Source: Deltaproteobacteria bacterium
Lineage (GTDB): Bacteria; Desulfobacterota; BSN033; WVXP01
DNA: 64,000 nt
Assembly: GCA_019308905.1 (NCBI GenBank)
Contig: JAFDHF010000006.1
Location: 30,222-94,221, forward strand
Direction of reading: 5' to 3'
Below are positions 1 to 10,713 of the stretch, in pieces. Position 1 is the stretch's first letter. The number at the start of each line of letters is the position of its first letter. The position numbers were made by a program, and so were the translations under genes. A model generated the notes under the pieces. That model was given only the letters and a program-made list of their open reading frames with translations. It was not told the origin of the DNA and searched no databases.

Positions 1-11
1 GCCCTCTTCTT

Positions 12-953
12 TCACTCCCTGTATATCCTGGGATCTATGATTCCATAGAGTATGTCGACGACGTAGTTGTTCAACAGAATCGCCAGGGCAAACACGAGAC
101 TTATCCCCTGTATCAAGGGATAATCCCTCACTATCACGGCATCCAGCAGCATCGCCCCTATTCCGGGCAATGAAAATACCGTTTCGATTACGACGGAAGA
201 ACCTAGGAGCCATCCCAGGTTCAGACCGATTACGGTGATGGTCGGGAGGAGCGCGTTCTTGAGGGCGTACTTCGTGTAGATCTTCAACTCCGAGAAACCG
301 TAGGTCCTCGCCAATCTTATGTATTCCTTCTGGAGGACTTCGAGCATGTCGGATCTCAAGGTCCTCGTGACCAGAGCCGTCAGGAACAGCGCCAGGATCA
401 GGCTCGGCAAGAACAGGTGGTAGAGATTGTTCAGGGCGCCAGCCCCCCACCCGCCTGTAGGGAACCACCCGAGCTTCAGGGCGAAGAGGTTCAGGAACAG
501 GAGACCCGTCCAGAACTCGGGCATGGAGAAGATGAAAAGGGAAGAGACTCCCACGGCATAGTCCGGCAATTTGCCGTGGTTTTTGGCCGCGTACAGACCA
601 ATGGGCAGCGAGAAGATGACACAGATCATCCCTGACATCATCACCAGTGCCAGGGTCACCTTTATTCTCGAGAATATCAGGGTGGTAATCGGGGCCATGT
701 ATCGTATCGAACGCCCCAGATCCCCGTGCAAGAGCCTGCCGATGAACCGGTAAAACTGCTTGTAGACAGGTTCGTTCAGGCCCAGGGTCTCGCGCAACTG
801 CTCGAGTCGCTCAGGAGTGGCCATGATACCGAGGATGTTCTTCGCCGGATCCCCCGGTATGAGATGAAGCATCAGAAAGACTATGAACAAGACGATGAAG
901 AAAACGGGGATTATCTCGAGGAATCTTTTCAGTGCGTATTTTTCAAGAGTCAT
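12..953 (-). CDS. ABC transporter permease, DppB/OppB type
   Basis: Inner-membrane permease of a peptide/nickel-family (family 5) ABC importer, 313 aa. The N-terminal membrane segment, the LIPGDPA motif near residue 32, and the C-terminal EAA-type loop (ARTYGFSELKIYTKYALKNALLP) followed by ETVFSLPGIG are typical of DppB-like subunits. It lies downstream of a matching binding-protein gene in the same direction, so the two belong to one importer. The partner DppC, D and F genes would lie to the left, outside the window. The ATG at 953 has only a weak Shine-Dalgarno. The substrate (dipeptide, oligopeptide, nickel or glycoside) cannot be read from the sequence. Confidence 0.93.
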   Translation of the reverse strand: MTLEKYALKRFLEIIPVFFIVLFIVFLMLHLIPGDPAKNILGIMATPERLEQLRETLGLNEPVYKQFYRFIGRLLHGDLGRSIRYMAPITTLIFSRIKVTLALVMMSGMICVIFSLPIGLYAAKNHGKLPDYAVGVSSLFIFSMPEFWTGLLFLNLFALKLGWFPTGGWGAGALNNLYHLFLPSLILALFLTALVTRTLRSDMLEVLQKEYIRLARTYGFSELKIYTKYALKNALLPTITVIGLNLGWLLGSSVVIETVFSLPGIGAMLLDAVIVRDYPLIQGISLVFALAILLNNYVVDILYGIIDPRIYRE

Positions 954-970
954 ATCCCAAGCAACCTTGA

Positions 971-1044
971 AAACATAAGGCTCCCCTCCAGCCTGCGAGA
1001 ACCCCGCTGCATTCCTGGACCTTGTGAAGAAGAGCCTTATGTTT
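971..1044 (-). repeat. intergenic inverted repeat between binding protein and permease
   Basis: AAACATAAGGCTC (971-983) is matched by its exact reverse complement at 1032-1044, giving a 13-bp stem with a 48-nt loop in the binding-protein/permease intergenic mRNA. Such stems commonly stabilise the upstream binding-protein transcript or attenuate read-through. On the minus strand no U-run follows the stem, so a simple rho-independent terminator is unlikely. Confidence 0.55.
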
Positions 1045-1126
1045 GTCTTTTTTCTCTCGCCGTGCGGCCCGAATCGTCATGCCATCGGGCCTCGTCCCAC
1101 AGGTGATCCCGGGGAAGAAAAGCCCC

Positions 1127-2650
1127 TTAATCTCCTATGGACACATACTCCCATCTGTAGTAGTTGCTGGCAGGAACGATGAGTCCCTGGACATTGTCCC
1201 TCATTGCAGTCGCCGTCGGGGTTGTGGTCAGGAAGATCTGGGCAGCATCCTCCATTACGATCCTCTGGAGCTCGTAGTAGATCTCCCTTCTCTTCTTCTC
1301 ATCCAGTGTCTTCCTCCCCAGGGAGGCGAGCTCCTCGACTTTCGGGTTGTGATAGTCGGAGAAATACGCCTGATTCCCGGCATAGGAGATGCCGAAATCC
1401 GTCAGCAAGTCGTCATCCAGGATGTCGCTCGTGTAATAGTCGGGTGAAAGCTGGTATTTTCTGGCAATCAGCCTGTCCCAACGGGTACCCTCTTCAACCT
1501 TCTCGATGGACGCCTCGATCCCTATGTCCTTCAAGTTCTGCTGCAAAATGGTGGCGATACTGACCATCATGGGCTCGCCCGCGGTAACCAGTATCGATGT
1601 CTTGAAACCCTTTTCGTACCCGGCCTCCTTCAGCAGGCTCCTGGCCTTTTCCGGATTGTACGGGTAGCCCTTCAACCTGTCGTTGTAATACTTCACCGGC
1701 GGCATATACGAAGGGGCCACCTCGCCGAAGCCGAAAAGCACGGCCCTGATTATGCCCTTCTTGTTCACCGCGTAGTTAAGGGCGCGCCTTACCCTCACAT
1801 CCGTGAACGGCTTGATCCCACAGTTGATCTTTATGAAATCGTGCCGCCATATCCTGTCGATGGAGACCTTCACATTCGGGGCGGCCTTGAGGCTCTGGAC
1901 CTCGCTGAAGGGAACATATACGGCAACGTCGATGCTCCCCCCTCGAACGGCGATGGCCCTCGAGGTCGCGTCCGGCATTATGAGGTACCTGAGTTCGTCG
2001 ACCTTCGGGAGTCCTTTTCTCCAGTAGTCGTCGAACTTCGAGAAGAGTATCTCCTCGCCGGGCTTCCAATATTCGAACTTGAAGGGGCCTGCCCCCATGG
2101 GATGCCTGCCGAAGTTCTCGGTCCCCCCGACCTTCTGGAAATACTTCTTGGGAATGATGGCGGCGTTGAACATGGCCAGATCCGCAAGTATCGGGGCATA
2201 GGGGGCGCTCAGAATCAGCTTGACCGTATACCTGTCGACGGCCTGGATATCCTTGATAGGTTCAAACATCGAGGAATAGGGGCACTGCTTCGGGTCACGG
2301 GTCCTGTTGAGCGAAAACACCACGTCCTCGGCGGTGACCTCCTCCCCGTTATGGAACTTCATGCCCCTCCGGAGATGGAACGTATAGGTGAGATTGTCGT
2401 CGGAAACCTCCCATGATTCGGCCATATCAGGCTCAATGCTCTGGGAGTCGTTAGAGACCCGGACCAGACTGTCCTGGACATTATGGAGTGCCCACAGCGA
2501 AGGATTGTCCGACGGCCCGACCGGGTCGAGAGTCTTGGGTTCTGAGAGCCATCCCACCTTGAGGACCTTCTCCCCAGCCCAGCAGACCTGGAGGCCGAAA
2601 AGCATGACCAGGGCCAACAGCGAACACAAAACCAGCTTGTACCTATTCAT
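1127..2650 (-). CDS. ABC transporter substrate-binding protein, family 5 (peptide/nickel)
   Basis: Periplasmic solute-binding protein, about 507 aa. It has a Sec signal peptide (MNRYKL, then a hydrophobic stretch, cleavage near VCWA-GE) and the family-5 features DPVGPSDNPS, the YTFHLRRGMKFHNGEEVTAEDVVFSLNR block and VRRALNYAVNKKGI. The ATG at 2650 is preferred over one at 2656, because GGGAGGT abuts the upstream ATG but sits 7 nt before this one. It is the first gene of an operon with the downstream permease, driven by a promoter at 2939-2966. No lipobox is visible. Confidence 0.92.
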   Translation of the reverse strand: MNRYKLVLCSLLALVMLFGLQVCWAGEKVLKVGWLSEPKTLDPVGPSDNPSLWALHNVQDSLVRVSNDSQSIEPDMAESWEVSDDNLTYTFHLRRGMKFHNGEEVTAEDVVFSLNRTRDPKQCPYSSMFEPIKDIQAVDRYTVKLILSAPYAPILADLAMFNAAIIPKKYFQKVGGTENFGRHPMGAGPFKFEYWKPGEEILFSKFDDYWRKGLPKVDELRYLIMPDATSRAIAVRGGSIDVAVYVPFSEVQSLKAAPNVKVSIDRIWRHDFIKINCGIKPFTDVRVRRALNYAVNKKGIIRAVLFGFGEVAPSYMPPVKYYNDRLKGYPYNPEKARSLLKEAGYEKGFKTSILVTAGEPMMVSIATILQQNLKDIGIEASIEKVEEGTRWDRLIARKYQLSPDYYTSDILDDDLLTDFGISYAGNQAYFSDYHNPKVEELASLGRKTLDEKKRREIYYELQRIVMEDAAQIFLTTTPTATAMRDNVQGLIVPASNYYRWEYVSIGD

Positions 2651-2938
2651 TTCCATACCTCCCTTCGATAGACGTCAGTCTCAAGATCCCGCCTTTTCTC
2701 ACACAGACCCGAGCAACCCCTCCCTCCGGCCTGCAACTCCTTCAGGCGAGCATTCACCGGACGCTTTCCCGACCCCCCAAGCATCGAGGGAGGGCTCCGC
2801 GACACGGCACCCTTGTACGCCTCTGGAGTCATGGCGTCTCCGGCTCATCCGAAAGATTGAAACAAGAGACGGAATCGTGGCACTGGGTTAGGTGCTCGGA
2901 AGACCACACCAGGCTTGAAACCATCAAAGTCGAAATCT
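2651..2938 (-). other. long untranslated leader of the ABC transporter operon
   Basis: About 275 nt separate the predicted transcription start (near 2932) from the binding-protein start codon. I recognise no riboswitch class in it. The only open frame, about 60 codons on the minus strand ending at 2647, has an unconvincing composition. Confidence 0.4.
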
Positions 2939-2966
2939 ATTTTAGGTAATCTCCGGGATATGTCAA
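2939..2966 (-). promoter_or_regulatory. sigma70-type promoter for the 1-2650 ABC transporter operon
   Basis: On the minus strand, TTGACA (2961-2966) and TAAAAT (2939-2944) are separated by 16 bp, so transcription should start near 2932. The -35 box follows immediately after the terminator of the upstream gene, so the intergenic region ends one unit and starts the next. Confidence 0.7.
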
Positions 2967-2968
2967 GA

Positions 2969-3004
2969 GAAAAATCCCCGGATGAGTCATCTCATCCGGG
3001 GATT
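2969..3004 (-). terminator. rho-independent terminator after the diadenylate cyclase gene
   Basis: A perfect 14-bp stem (AATCCCCGGATGAG at 2973-2986, complement at 2991-3004) has a 4-nt loop and is followed on the minus strand by TTTTTCTC. It lies 46 bp past the stop codon of the 3050-3991 gene and ends the proteostasis block. Confidence 0.85.
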
Positions 3005-3049
3005 CATCTGTTTCTGTGCGGAAATATCGAGGCGACCCCCGCAGGCCTG

Positions 3050-3991
3050 TCAGGCCGTCCGCTCTCTCTCGCCTTTTTCGATCTCCATGAACACCCTCCC
3101 CCGGTTGAATATCCGCACGTCCCCCGTCGACTCTGAGATCACGATGGCCAGGGCGTTGGTCACGGCGGTGATCCCCGCTGCCGAACGGTGTCTAGCCCCG
3201 AGGCCCCTGGGAAGGTCGGTGTCCTCGGCTGACGCCTTGAGATGGCGGCCGGCGGCCAGAACCACCCCGTCCTCCCGGATCACGAACGCACCGTCGAGAG
3301 CAGCAAACTCCCGGATCGTCTCCTTGAGGCCCGGGTCCATGATGTTCCGCTCCCCTTCGGGGACACCTTCAAAGGGGTTGATCACCATCTGGCTGGACAG
3401 GCTCATCACCTTCTCATGATCCCCCAGGACAAAGATGGTGCCCACGGGTTTGCCCTCCCTGCCCTCCTCCGCAAGTTCCAGGGCAAGGGTGAGGAGCCGG
3501 TCGAAGACGTAGGGAGATTCGATCTGGCTGGCTATGTCGAGGCTCTTGGAGGAGAAGATCTCAAACTCGCGGTTCACGTCTGTGACTGTGAGGCTGTCCA
3601 GTATGCCGTACCTCGGCGAGCCGGACAGACAGACGAGTCGGTCCCCGCTCTGGATCAACCCGTTGGATAGAGCGAGAATGGCCGCAACCTTGACCTGACT
3701 GGTCCGGGTCAGGTTCATGTATGGAACCCGGATGATCCGGTCCTCCGATCCACCCATCAGGGCAAGGTCGTCCAGCACATTCTCGCTTCTTGCGGCCAGG
3801 ATGCAACGCCCGCCCTTGATGAGATTCTCGAGGTTCTCCCGAGACTTGATCACGTCGACATAGACCAGGACCGCCGTCGCCCCGATCTCCTCGGCGATCT
3901 CCCGGGCGTGGTTGATCATGGCCGCGTTGATCTTCTCCATGGACCTGAGTTGCTCGATATCCGGTTTCTTGACCATCGTGGAGTCACCCAT
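3050..3991 (-). CDS. diadenylate cyclase, DacZ-like (c-di-AMP synthase)
   Basis: Makes cyclic di-AMP from two ATP. The C-terminal half (from about residue 170 of 313) is a DAC domain with both signature motifs: DGA at 233-235 (ALDGAFVI) and RHRSA at 267-271. The N-terminal half resembles the pyruvate-kinase C-terminal-like alpha/beta domain of archaeal-type DacZ rather than the DNA-binding C-terminus of DisA; this is an inference by eye. The ATG at 3991 has a strong SD (GGAGGGAG). Longer starts would run into the protease gene upstream. It is the last gene of the proteostasis block, 22 bp after the HtrA stop codon, so co-expression with heat-shock proteases is likely. Confidence 0.88.
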   Translation of the reverse strand: MGDSTMVKKPDIEQLRSMEKINAAMINHAREIAEEIGATAVLVYVDVIKSRENLENLIKGGRCILAARSENVLDDLALMGGSEDRIIRVPYMNLTRTSQVKVAAILALSNGLIQSGDRLVCLSGSPRYGILDSLTVTDVNREFEIFSSKSLDIASQIESPYVFDRLLTLALELAEEGREGKPVGTIFVLGDHEKVMSLSSQMVINPFEGVPEGERNIMDPGLKETIREFAALDGAFVIREDGVVLAAGRHLKASAEDTDLPRGLGARHRSAAGITAVTNALAIVISESTGDVRIFNRGRVFMEIEKGERERTA

Positions 3992-4013
3992 GGCTCTCCC
4001 TCCGGCCGATCCC

Positions 4014-5441
<1,428 letters not shown>

Positions 5442-5530
5442 CGTATCCTCCTTTCCAGCCCTACAGGGCTCGGTGCAGCATGCCGTCTCCTTCCTCATAT
5501 CCTTACCGATCCTCTCCTCCGGGATGGGAG

Positions 5531-6229
5531 TCATGCCAGGATCGCGGCCAGAAGCACGGCGAGTATCCCATTGAGAAAAATCCCATCAAAAGTTCCGGCC
5601 CCACCGATGGAGGCCACCGGCGCCCCGAGGTTCCCGATCCTCTTCAAATTGAGCAGGTCGGCTCCGATAAGGGTGCCGAGGGTCCCTGAAACGTAGGCGA
5701 CCACCGGCGCATTGCCGCCAGCGATCATGATCGACACCAGGGCGGCCACGACCGGGGGTACAAAGGCCGGAAGGGCGATACCCACCCCCCGAACGGGTTT
5801 TGCCAGCTTGAAGGTCACAAAGCTCATTATTGCTGTGGCGACGACAGCCCCTCCCCAGAGCCCGGTCTTCAAGAGGAGATACATCGACAGCAGGGTAGGG
5901 ATCACGGCCCCTCCCAGGTTCACGGCCAACACCGTATCTTTCTGCCGCCACACGGGGACAACATGTCTGAATCCAAAATAGCTCACCCATGTCTCGGTGG
6001 TCATGGTCTCCTGGGGGATCTTCTTCAGGGGAATGTTGATGAAGCTGCCGAAAAGGCTTGCAAACATGGCCATGAAGACATGCTGGGACGGGATGCCCAG
6101 CCTGGCAAAGGCCAGGGCAATGATGTTGATCTGGACCGTGATAAAGAAGAAGACCAGAACGAAGAAAAAGACGATCATAAACAGGAATGTGAGAGGATTG
6201 AAAAACACGACCGACCCCTTTCCAGGCAA
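5531..6229 (-). CDS. DUF1614 family integral membrane protein
   Basis: Polytopic inner-membrane protein of up to 232 aa with about six hydrophobic segments. The conserved C-terminal block NLGAPVASIGGAGTFDGIF followed by a hydrophobic tail is typical of DUF1614, as I remember it. Function is unknown. The start is ambiguous: TTG at 6229, or GTG at 6208 with GGAAAGGGG upstream; the GTG start loses only seven residues. It lies 22 bp downstream of lon in the proteostasis block, suggesting a role in envelope stress, but nothing in the sequence shows activity. Confidence 0.8.
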   Translation of the reverse strand: MPGKGSVVFFNPLTFLFMIVFFFVLVFFFITVQINIIALAFARLGIPSQHVFMAMFASLFGSFINIPLKKIPQETMTTETWVSYFGFRHVVPVWRQKDTVLAVNLGGAVIPTLLSMYLLLKTGLWGGAVVATAIMSFVTFKLAKPVRGVGIALPAFVPPVVAALVSIMIAGGNAPVVAYVSGTLGTLIGADLLNLKRIGNLGAPVASIGGAGTFDGIFLNGILAVLLAAILA

Positions 6230-6251
6230 GGATTCCCCGCTTGCCCGCCCG

Positions 6252-8609
6252 CTACCGGTTCTTAGGCTTCTCCACAGCCAAGTCGATGGCCTCCTCCATC
6301 CGCTTGACCCATCTGAAGGTCATCCCCCTCCGCCCGCTCTCCGGCACCTCCTCCAGATCCTTCTCATTGAGCTGGGGAAGCATGACAGACCCTATACCTG
6401 CCCGCTTGGCAGCCAGGACTTTCTCCTTGATGCCCCCAACCGGCAGCACGTCTCCCCTGAGCGTAATCTCCCCGGTCATGGCTATGTCCCGGCGAAGGGG
6501 TCTCCCCGTTACAGCCGAGAAGAGAGCACAGAGAATGGCCAGGCCGGCCGAAGGCCCGTCCTTGGGGGTCGCCCCGGCCGGCACATGGATATGGATGTCG
6601 TGATGGTCGAAAAAGTCCTCCTCGATACCGAAATCCCTCGCCCTCGACCTCAGGTAGCTCAACGCAGCCCTGGCCGACTCCTTCATCACCTCGCCGAGTT
6701 GGCCCGTCATGGTAAGCCTCTGTTTCCCTTTCATCTTCGATACTTCAACGAAAATGATCTCCCCCCCTGCGGGCGTCCAGGCGAGACCCGTGGCAAGCCC
6801 GGGCCCCCAGGTCCTTGCCCGGCTCTCGGGGATGTACTTATCCGGCCCGAGAAAGGAGGAGAGATCCTCCCGGGATACCCTCACAGGCCGCCTTTCCCCT
6901 CTGGCCACCCTGGCAGCCACGGCTCTGCAGACAGCGGCTATCTCACGCTCCAGATTCCTCACCCCTGCTTCCCTGGTATAGGACCTTATGATCGCCCGAA
7001 CGGTTCCCTCCTCAAAAGAGAGAGCCTCCCCTGTCAATCCATGCTGCTCCAACTGGCGGGGGATGAGATACTTTCGGGCTATTTCCACCTTTTCCTCTTC
7101 CGTGTACCCGGGAAGCTCGAGTACCTCCATCCGGTCCCTCAACGCGGGAGGAACCGTGTCCAGCATGTTGGCCGTGGTGATGAACATCACCCTGGAAAGA
7201 TCAAAGGGAACCTCGAGATAGTGGTCTGAAAAGGCGTGGTTCTGCTCAGGATCCAGGACCTCCAGAAGGGCGGAGGCCGGATCGCCTCGAAAATCGGTCC
7301 CGATCTTGTCCACTTCGTCCAGCATGAATACGGGATTGTTGGCCCCGGCCTTCTTGATGCCCTGGATTATCCGACCCGGAAGGGCGCCCACGTAGGTCCT
7401 CCGGTGGCCCCGGATCTCGGCCTCGTCCCTCACCCCTCCCAGGGAAACCCGGACGAATCTCCTTCCCATGGCGCGGGCGATCGACTGGCCGAGAGAGGTC
7501 TTCCCCACACCCGGGGGACCCACAAAACAGAGAATCGGGCTACGACTGTCTGCTTTCAACTTACGGACGGCCAGATACTCCAGTATCCGTTTCTTCACTC
7601 GCTCCAGATCGTGATGGTCCTCGTTGAGAATCAGTTCGGCCCTGTCCAGGTCGAGATCGTCCTCCGTGGAGACCGACCACGGAAGATCGAGAATCCAGTC
7701 GAGATAGGTCCGTGAGACCGTGTATTCCCCTGCAGCCGGCGGCATCTTGGAGAGGCGGTCCAGCTCTTTTTCGGCAACCTCCCTTACATCTTCGGGAAGT
7801 CCGGCTTCATCTATCCGTTTCTTCAGGCCGGATATCTCGACCGTTCTCTCATCACCTTCTCCGAGCTCCTTCTGGATGGCTTTGAGCTGCTCCCGGAGCA
7901 GATACTCGCGCTGGTGTTTCTCGGTGCCTTCCTGGATCCTCTTCTGGATTTCGGCGCTCAGTTCGAGCCTCTCCACCTGCTCGTTGAGAAGGATCATGAC
8001 CCTCTCGAGGGCTTGTTTCAGACTCGTAACCTCCAGCACCTCCTGCTTCTTTTCCACGGGGATGTCGAGATTGGATACCACCAGGGAGACGAGCCGGTGG
8101 GGCTCCTCCACGTTCATGACCGCTACGCCCAACTCCGGAGGAAGGGGAGAAAGCTCGATGACCCGGCCGAACAGCTTCCTGATATTCAACGCCATGGCTT
8201 CGGTCTCTCTGCCTTGTCCGAGGTCTTCCTCCAGAAGGAGAATCTTGCCCCGTAGGTAAGGGGCCGTCTGGCTGTAGGAAAAGATGTTGACCTTCCTTAT
8301 GCCCCGGAAAATGACCTGGTAGGTCCCATTGGGCAGGTTGACCTTCTTGACGACTTGGGCCGCAGTACCAATGGAGTAGAGATCCTCGGGGCCGGGCTCT
8401 TCCACGGTCTGGTTTCTCGCGGCCACGACCGCCACGAGTTTGTCGCCGACAAGGGCGTCATCGACCAGTCTCTTCGAGCGGTCCTTCCCCACGAGAACGG
8501 GGGCGGTCATCTCTGGGAAGAGAACCATCCCCCTTACAGGCAGCACGGGAAGTTCGTTGGGAATCCCTCTGTCCGTCTCCATGGGGATAGTCACGATCTG
8601 TCCTGCCAT
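6252..8609 (-). CDS. lon: ATP-dependent Lon protease
   Basis: Cytoplasmic AAA+ serine protease, 785 aa, close to the family norm. Order: N-terminal substrate-binding LON domain (to about residue 200), coiled-coil linker, AAA+ module with Walker A GPPGVGKTS and a downstream FMLDEVDKIG Walker B, then the protease domain with the Ser of KDGPSAGLAI and the Lys of GGIKEKVLAAKRAG forming the catalytic dyad. It follows ftsH by 75 bp and precedes the DUF1614 gene, all on the same strand. Confidence 0.97.
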   Translation of the reverse strand: MAGQIVTIPMETDRGIPNELPVLPVRGMVLFPEMTAPVLVGKDRSKRLVDDALVGDKLVAVVAARNQTVEEPGPEDLYSIGTAAQVVKKVNLPNGTYQVIFRGIRKVNIFSYSQTAPYLRGKILLLEEDLGQGRETEAMALNIRKLFGRVIELSPLPPELGVAVMNVEEPHRLVSLVVSNLDIPVEKKQEVLEVTSLKQALERVMILLNEQVERLELSAEIQKRIQEGTEKHQREYLLREQLKAIQKELGEGDERTVEISGLKKRIDEAGLPEDVREVAEKELDRLSKMPPAAGEYTVSRTYLDWILDLPWSVSTEDDLDLDRAELILNEDHHDLERVKKRILEYLAVRKLKADSRSPILCFVGPPGVGKTSLGQSIARAMGRRFVRVSLGGVRDEAEIRGHRRTYVGALPGRIIQGIKKAGANNPVFMLDEVDKIGTDFRGDPASALLEVLDPEQNHAFSDHYLEVPFDLSRVMFITTANMLDTVPPALRDRMEVLELPGYTEEEKVEIARKYLIPRQLEQHGLTGEALSFEEGTVRAIIRSYTREAGVRNLEREIAAVCRAVAARVARGERRPVRVSREDLSSFLGPDKYIPESRARTWGPGLATGLAWTPAGGEIIFVEVSKMKGKQRLTMTGQLGEVMKESARAALSYLRSRARDFGIEEDFFDHHDIHIHVPAGATPKDGPSAGLAILCALFSAVTGRPLRRDIAMTGEITLRGDVLPVGGIKEKVLAAKRAGIGSVMLPQLNEKDLEEVPESGRRGMTFRWVKRMEEAIDLAVEKPKNR

Positions 8610-8684
8610 CTCATCGCCCCGTACCCGGGTCGGCCCGCGGAGGGCTCCGCAGGAATCGACGAAGCTCTCCGCAAACCCGTCCCC

Positions 8685-10547
8685 CTAGGCCTTTTTCACT
8701 TCCGGTTCCCGGACCGGCTTGGAATCTCCGGTACCGAGGGCCTTGATCTCCTGCTGGGTGAGAAGCCTTCTCAGTTCCTCTCCCTCGAGAACCTCCTTTT
8801 GAAGGAGAATCTTGGCGATCCGATCCAGGGCCTTCCTGTTCTTGTGCAGGATCGACTTTGCTGTCTCATAGCAACCGTGGACCAGACCTCTCACCTCTTC
8901 GTCTATCTCCTTTGCAGTCTCCTCGCTGTACTCCTTTGGAGGAGTGTACCCGGTTTCGAGGAAAAGAGGCCGCTTGGCCTTTTCGAAAGCTATCGGCCCC
9001 TGGCGGTCGCTCATCCCGTATTCCGTGACCATCCTGCGGGCTATGTCGCTCGCCTTTTCCAGGTCGTTGGAAGCCCCCGTCGAGATCTCCCCGAAGACGA
9101 TCTCTTCGGCTGCCCGGCCGCCCAAAAGGACCGTCATCCTGTCTATGAGCTCCGACCTGGTCAGCAGGAACCGCTCCTCTGTAGGTAGCTGCTGAGTATA
9201 GCCCAGTGCGGCGATGCCCCGGGGAACGATCGATACCTTGTGGACCGGATCCGCATGGGGCAGGGATTCCGCGGTGATCGCATGGCCGAGTTCATGGTAG
9301 GCCACGATCTCCCTCTCCTTGTCGCTCATGACCCGGTTCTTCTTCTCCAACCCCGCCATCACCCGGTCTATCGCCTCTTCGAAGTCGGTCATTTCCACGG
9401 ACTGCTTGTTCTTTCTGGCTGCCAGCAAGGCGGCCTCGTTCACCACATTGGCAAGATCGGCCCCTACCATACCCGGTGTCCGGGCAGCCAGGATCTTCAG
9501 GTCCACCCCAGGGGCGAGTTTTACCTTTTTGGTGTGAACCCTGAGGATCTCTTCCCGTCCCTTCAGATCAGGCCGGTCCACCAGGATGTGGCGGTCGAAC
9601 CGTCCCGGTCTGAGCAATGCCGGATCGAGGATCTCCGGCCTGTTGGTGGCCGCCATGATAATCACTCCTTTTTTGGGATCAAAACCGTCCATCTCTACCA
9701 GGAGTTGGTTGAGGGTCTGCTCCCTCTCCTCGTGGCCGCCCGTAGGCCCCACGCCTCGTGCCTTGCCCAGAGCATCCAGCTCGTCTATGAAAATGATGCA
9801 GGGAGCCTTCTGGTGGGCTTGGGAAAAGAGATCCCTCACCCTGGCCGCTCCGACTCCCACAAACATCTCGACGAAATCCGAACCGCTCATGCTGAAAAAC
9901 GGAACACCGGCCTCTCCGGCCACGGCTTTTGCCAGGAGGGTCTTCCCCGTTCCCGGAGGGCCGACCAGGAGGACGCCCTTGGGGATCTTCCCTCCCAATG
10001 CCTGGAACCGCTGGGGAACCTTGAGAAAGTCGATGATCTCCTTCAACTCCTCCTTGGCCTCATCTACACCGGCCACGTCATTGAAGGTGACCCCGAGGTT
10101 CTCCTGGGCATAGAGCTTGGCCCGGCTCTTTCCGAAGGTCATGACCCCCGCCCCAGGACCCATCTTCTTGAATACGAAGCCCCATATGGCAAAGAGAATC
10201 AAAAGGGGAAGAACCCAGCCCAGGAGCCCCTTGACCCAGGGGCTCTCGTAGTGGCCGGAGAACTGCACCCCATGGGCCTGGAGATCCTTGACCAGTTCCG
10301 GATCGTCCACACGGACCGTCTTGAAATACTTGGGCGCCCCCGGGGGCTGCTCTCCCTCCCTGTAGGTCCCCATGATGAGGTTCGGATCGATGACCACTTC
10401 CTTGACCTTCTCCTCCTGGACGAGCTGCTTGAAACGACTGTAGGGAACCTCTGCCTGGGGGGGAGGGATCAGATACAGCTGGAGCAGGCTCATGAGGATG
10501 AAAGCCCCCACCACGTACCATATGGAAAAATGAGTCCTGGGTTTCAT
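8685..10547 (-). CDS. ftsH: ATP-dependent zinc metalloprotease FtsH
   Basis: Membrane-anchored AAA+ metalloprotease, 620 aa. Two N-terminal membrane segments (about residues 10-26 and 108-126) flank a small periplasmic domain. The AAA domain has Walker A GPPGTGKT and Walker [12 protein letters not shown]. The peptidase domain carries the zinc motif HELGH. The ATG has the SD GGAGAGAG. In most genomes ftsH sits with tilS or folP; here it lies between dnaK and lon. Confidence 0.97.
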   Translation of the reverse strand: MKPRTHFSIWYVVGAFILMSLLQLYLIPPPQAEVPYSRFKQLVQEEKVKEVVIDPNLIMGTYREGEQPPGAPKYFKTVRVDDPELVKDLQAHGVQFSGHYESPWVKGLLGWVLPLLILFAIWGFVFKKMGPGAGVMTFGKSRAKLYAQENLGVTFNDVAGVDEAKEELKEIIDFLKVPQRFQALGGKIPKGVLLVGPPGTGKTLLAKAVAGEAGVPFFSMSGSDFVEMFVGVGAARVRDLFSQAHQKAPCIIFIDELDALGKARGVGPTGGHEEREQTLNQLLVEMDGFDPKKGVIIMAATNRPEILDPALLRPGRFDRHILVDRPDLKGREEILRVHTKKVKLAPGVDLKILAARTPGMVGADLANVVNEAALLAARKNKQSVEMTDFEEAIDRVMAGLEKKNRVMSDKEREIVAYHELGHAITAESLPHADPVHKVSIVPRGIAALGYTQQLPTEERFLLTRSELIDRMTVLLGGRAAEEIVFGEISTGASNDLEKASDIARRMVTEYGMSDRQGPIAFEKAKRPLFLETGYTPPKEYSEETAKEIDEEVRGLVHGCYETAKSILHKNRKALDRIAKILLQKEVLEGEELRRLLTQQEIKALGTGDSKPVREPEVKKA

Positions 10548-10621
10548 GGTCTCTCTCCTTTCCCGGAGTTCTTTCTCTGCCGGGCTCCTCTCAAACCGGA
10601 TCGAGCCGCCACGTGGAAACA

Positions 10622-10659
10622 GGGACCCCCCTTCAGGGGTGCTCGCCTGGGGAGGTCCC
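10622..10659 (-). terminator. probable terminator downstream of dnaK
   Basis: GGGACCCCCC (10622-10631) pairs with GGGGAGGTCCC (10649-10659), a GC-rich stem with one interruption in the dnaK-ftsH gap. On the minus strand only a short U-rich run (TGTTTCC) follows, so termination may be partial. Confidence 0.5.
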
Positions 10660-10713
10660 TTTTGGGGGCTTCCATCGTTCCGAAGGGAGGCCCGGGTTCA
10701 GAACCTGCCCGTC

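Noticed and set aside
2647..2832. About 60-codon minus-strand frame in the transporter leader
   Set aside because: It overlaps the binding-protein start out of frame, and its composition is unlike a real protein.
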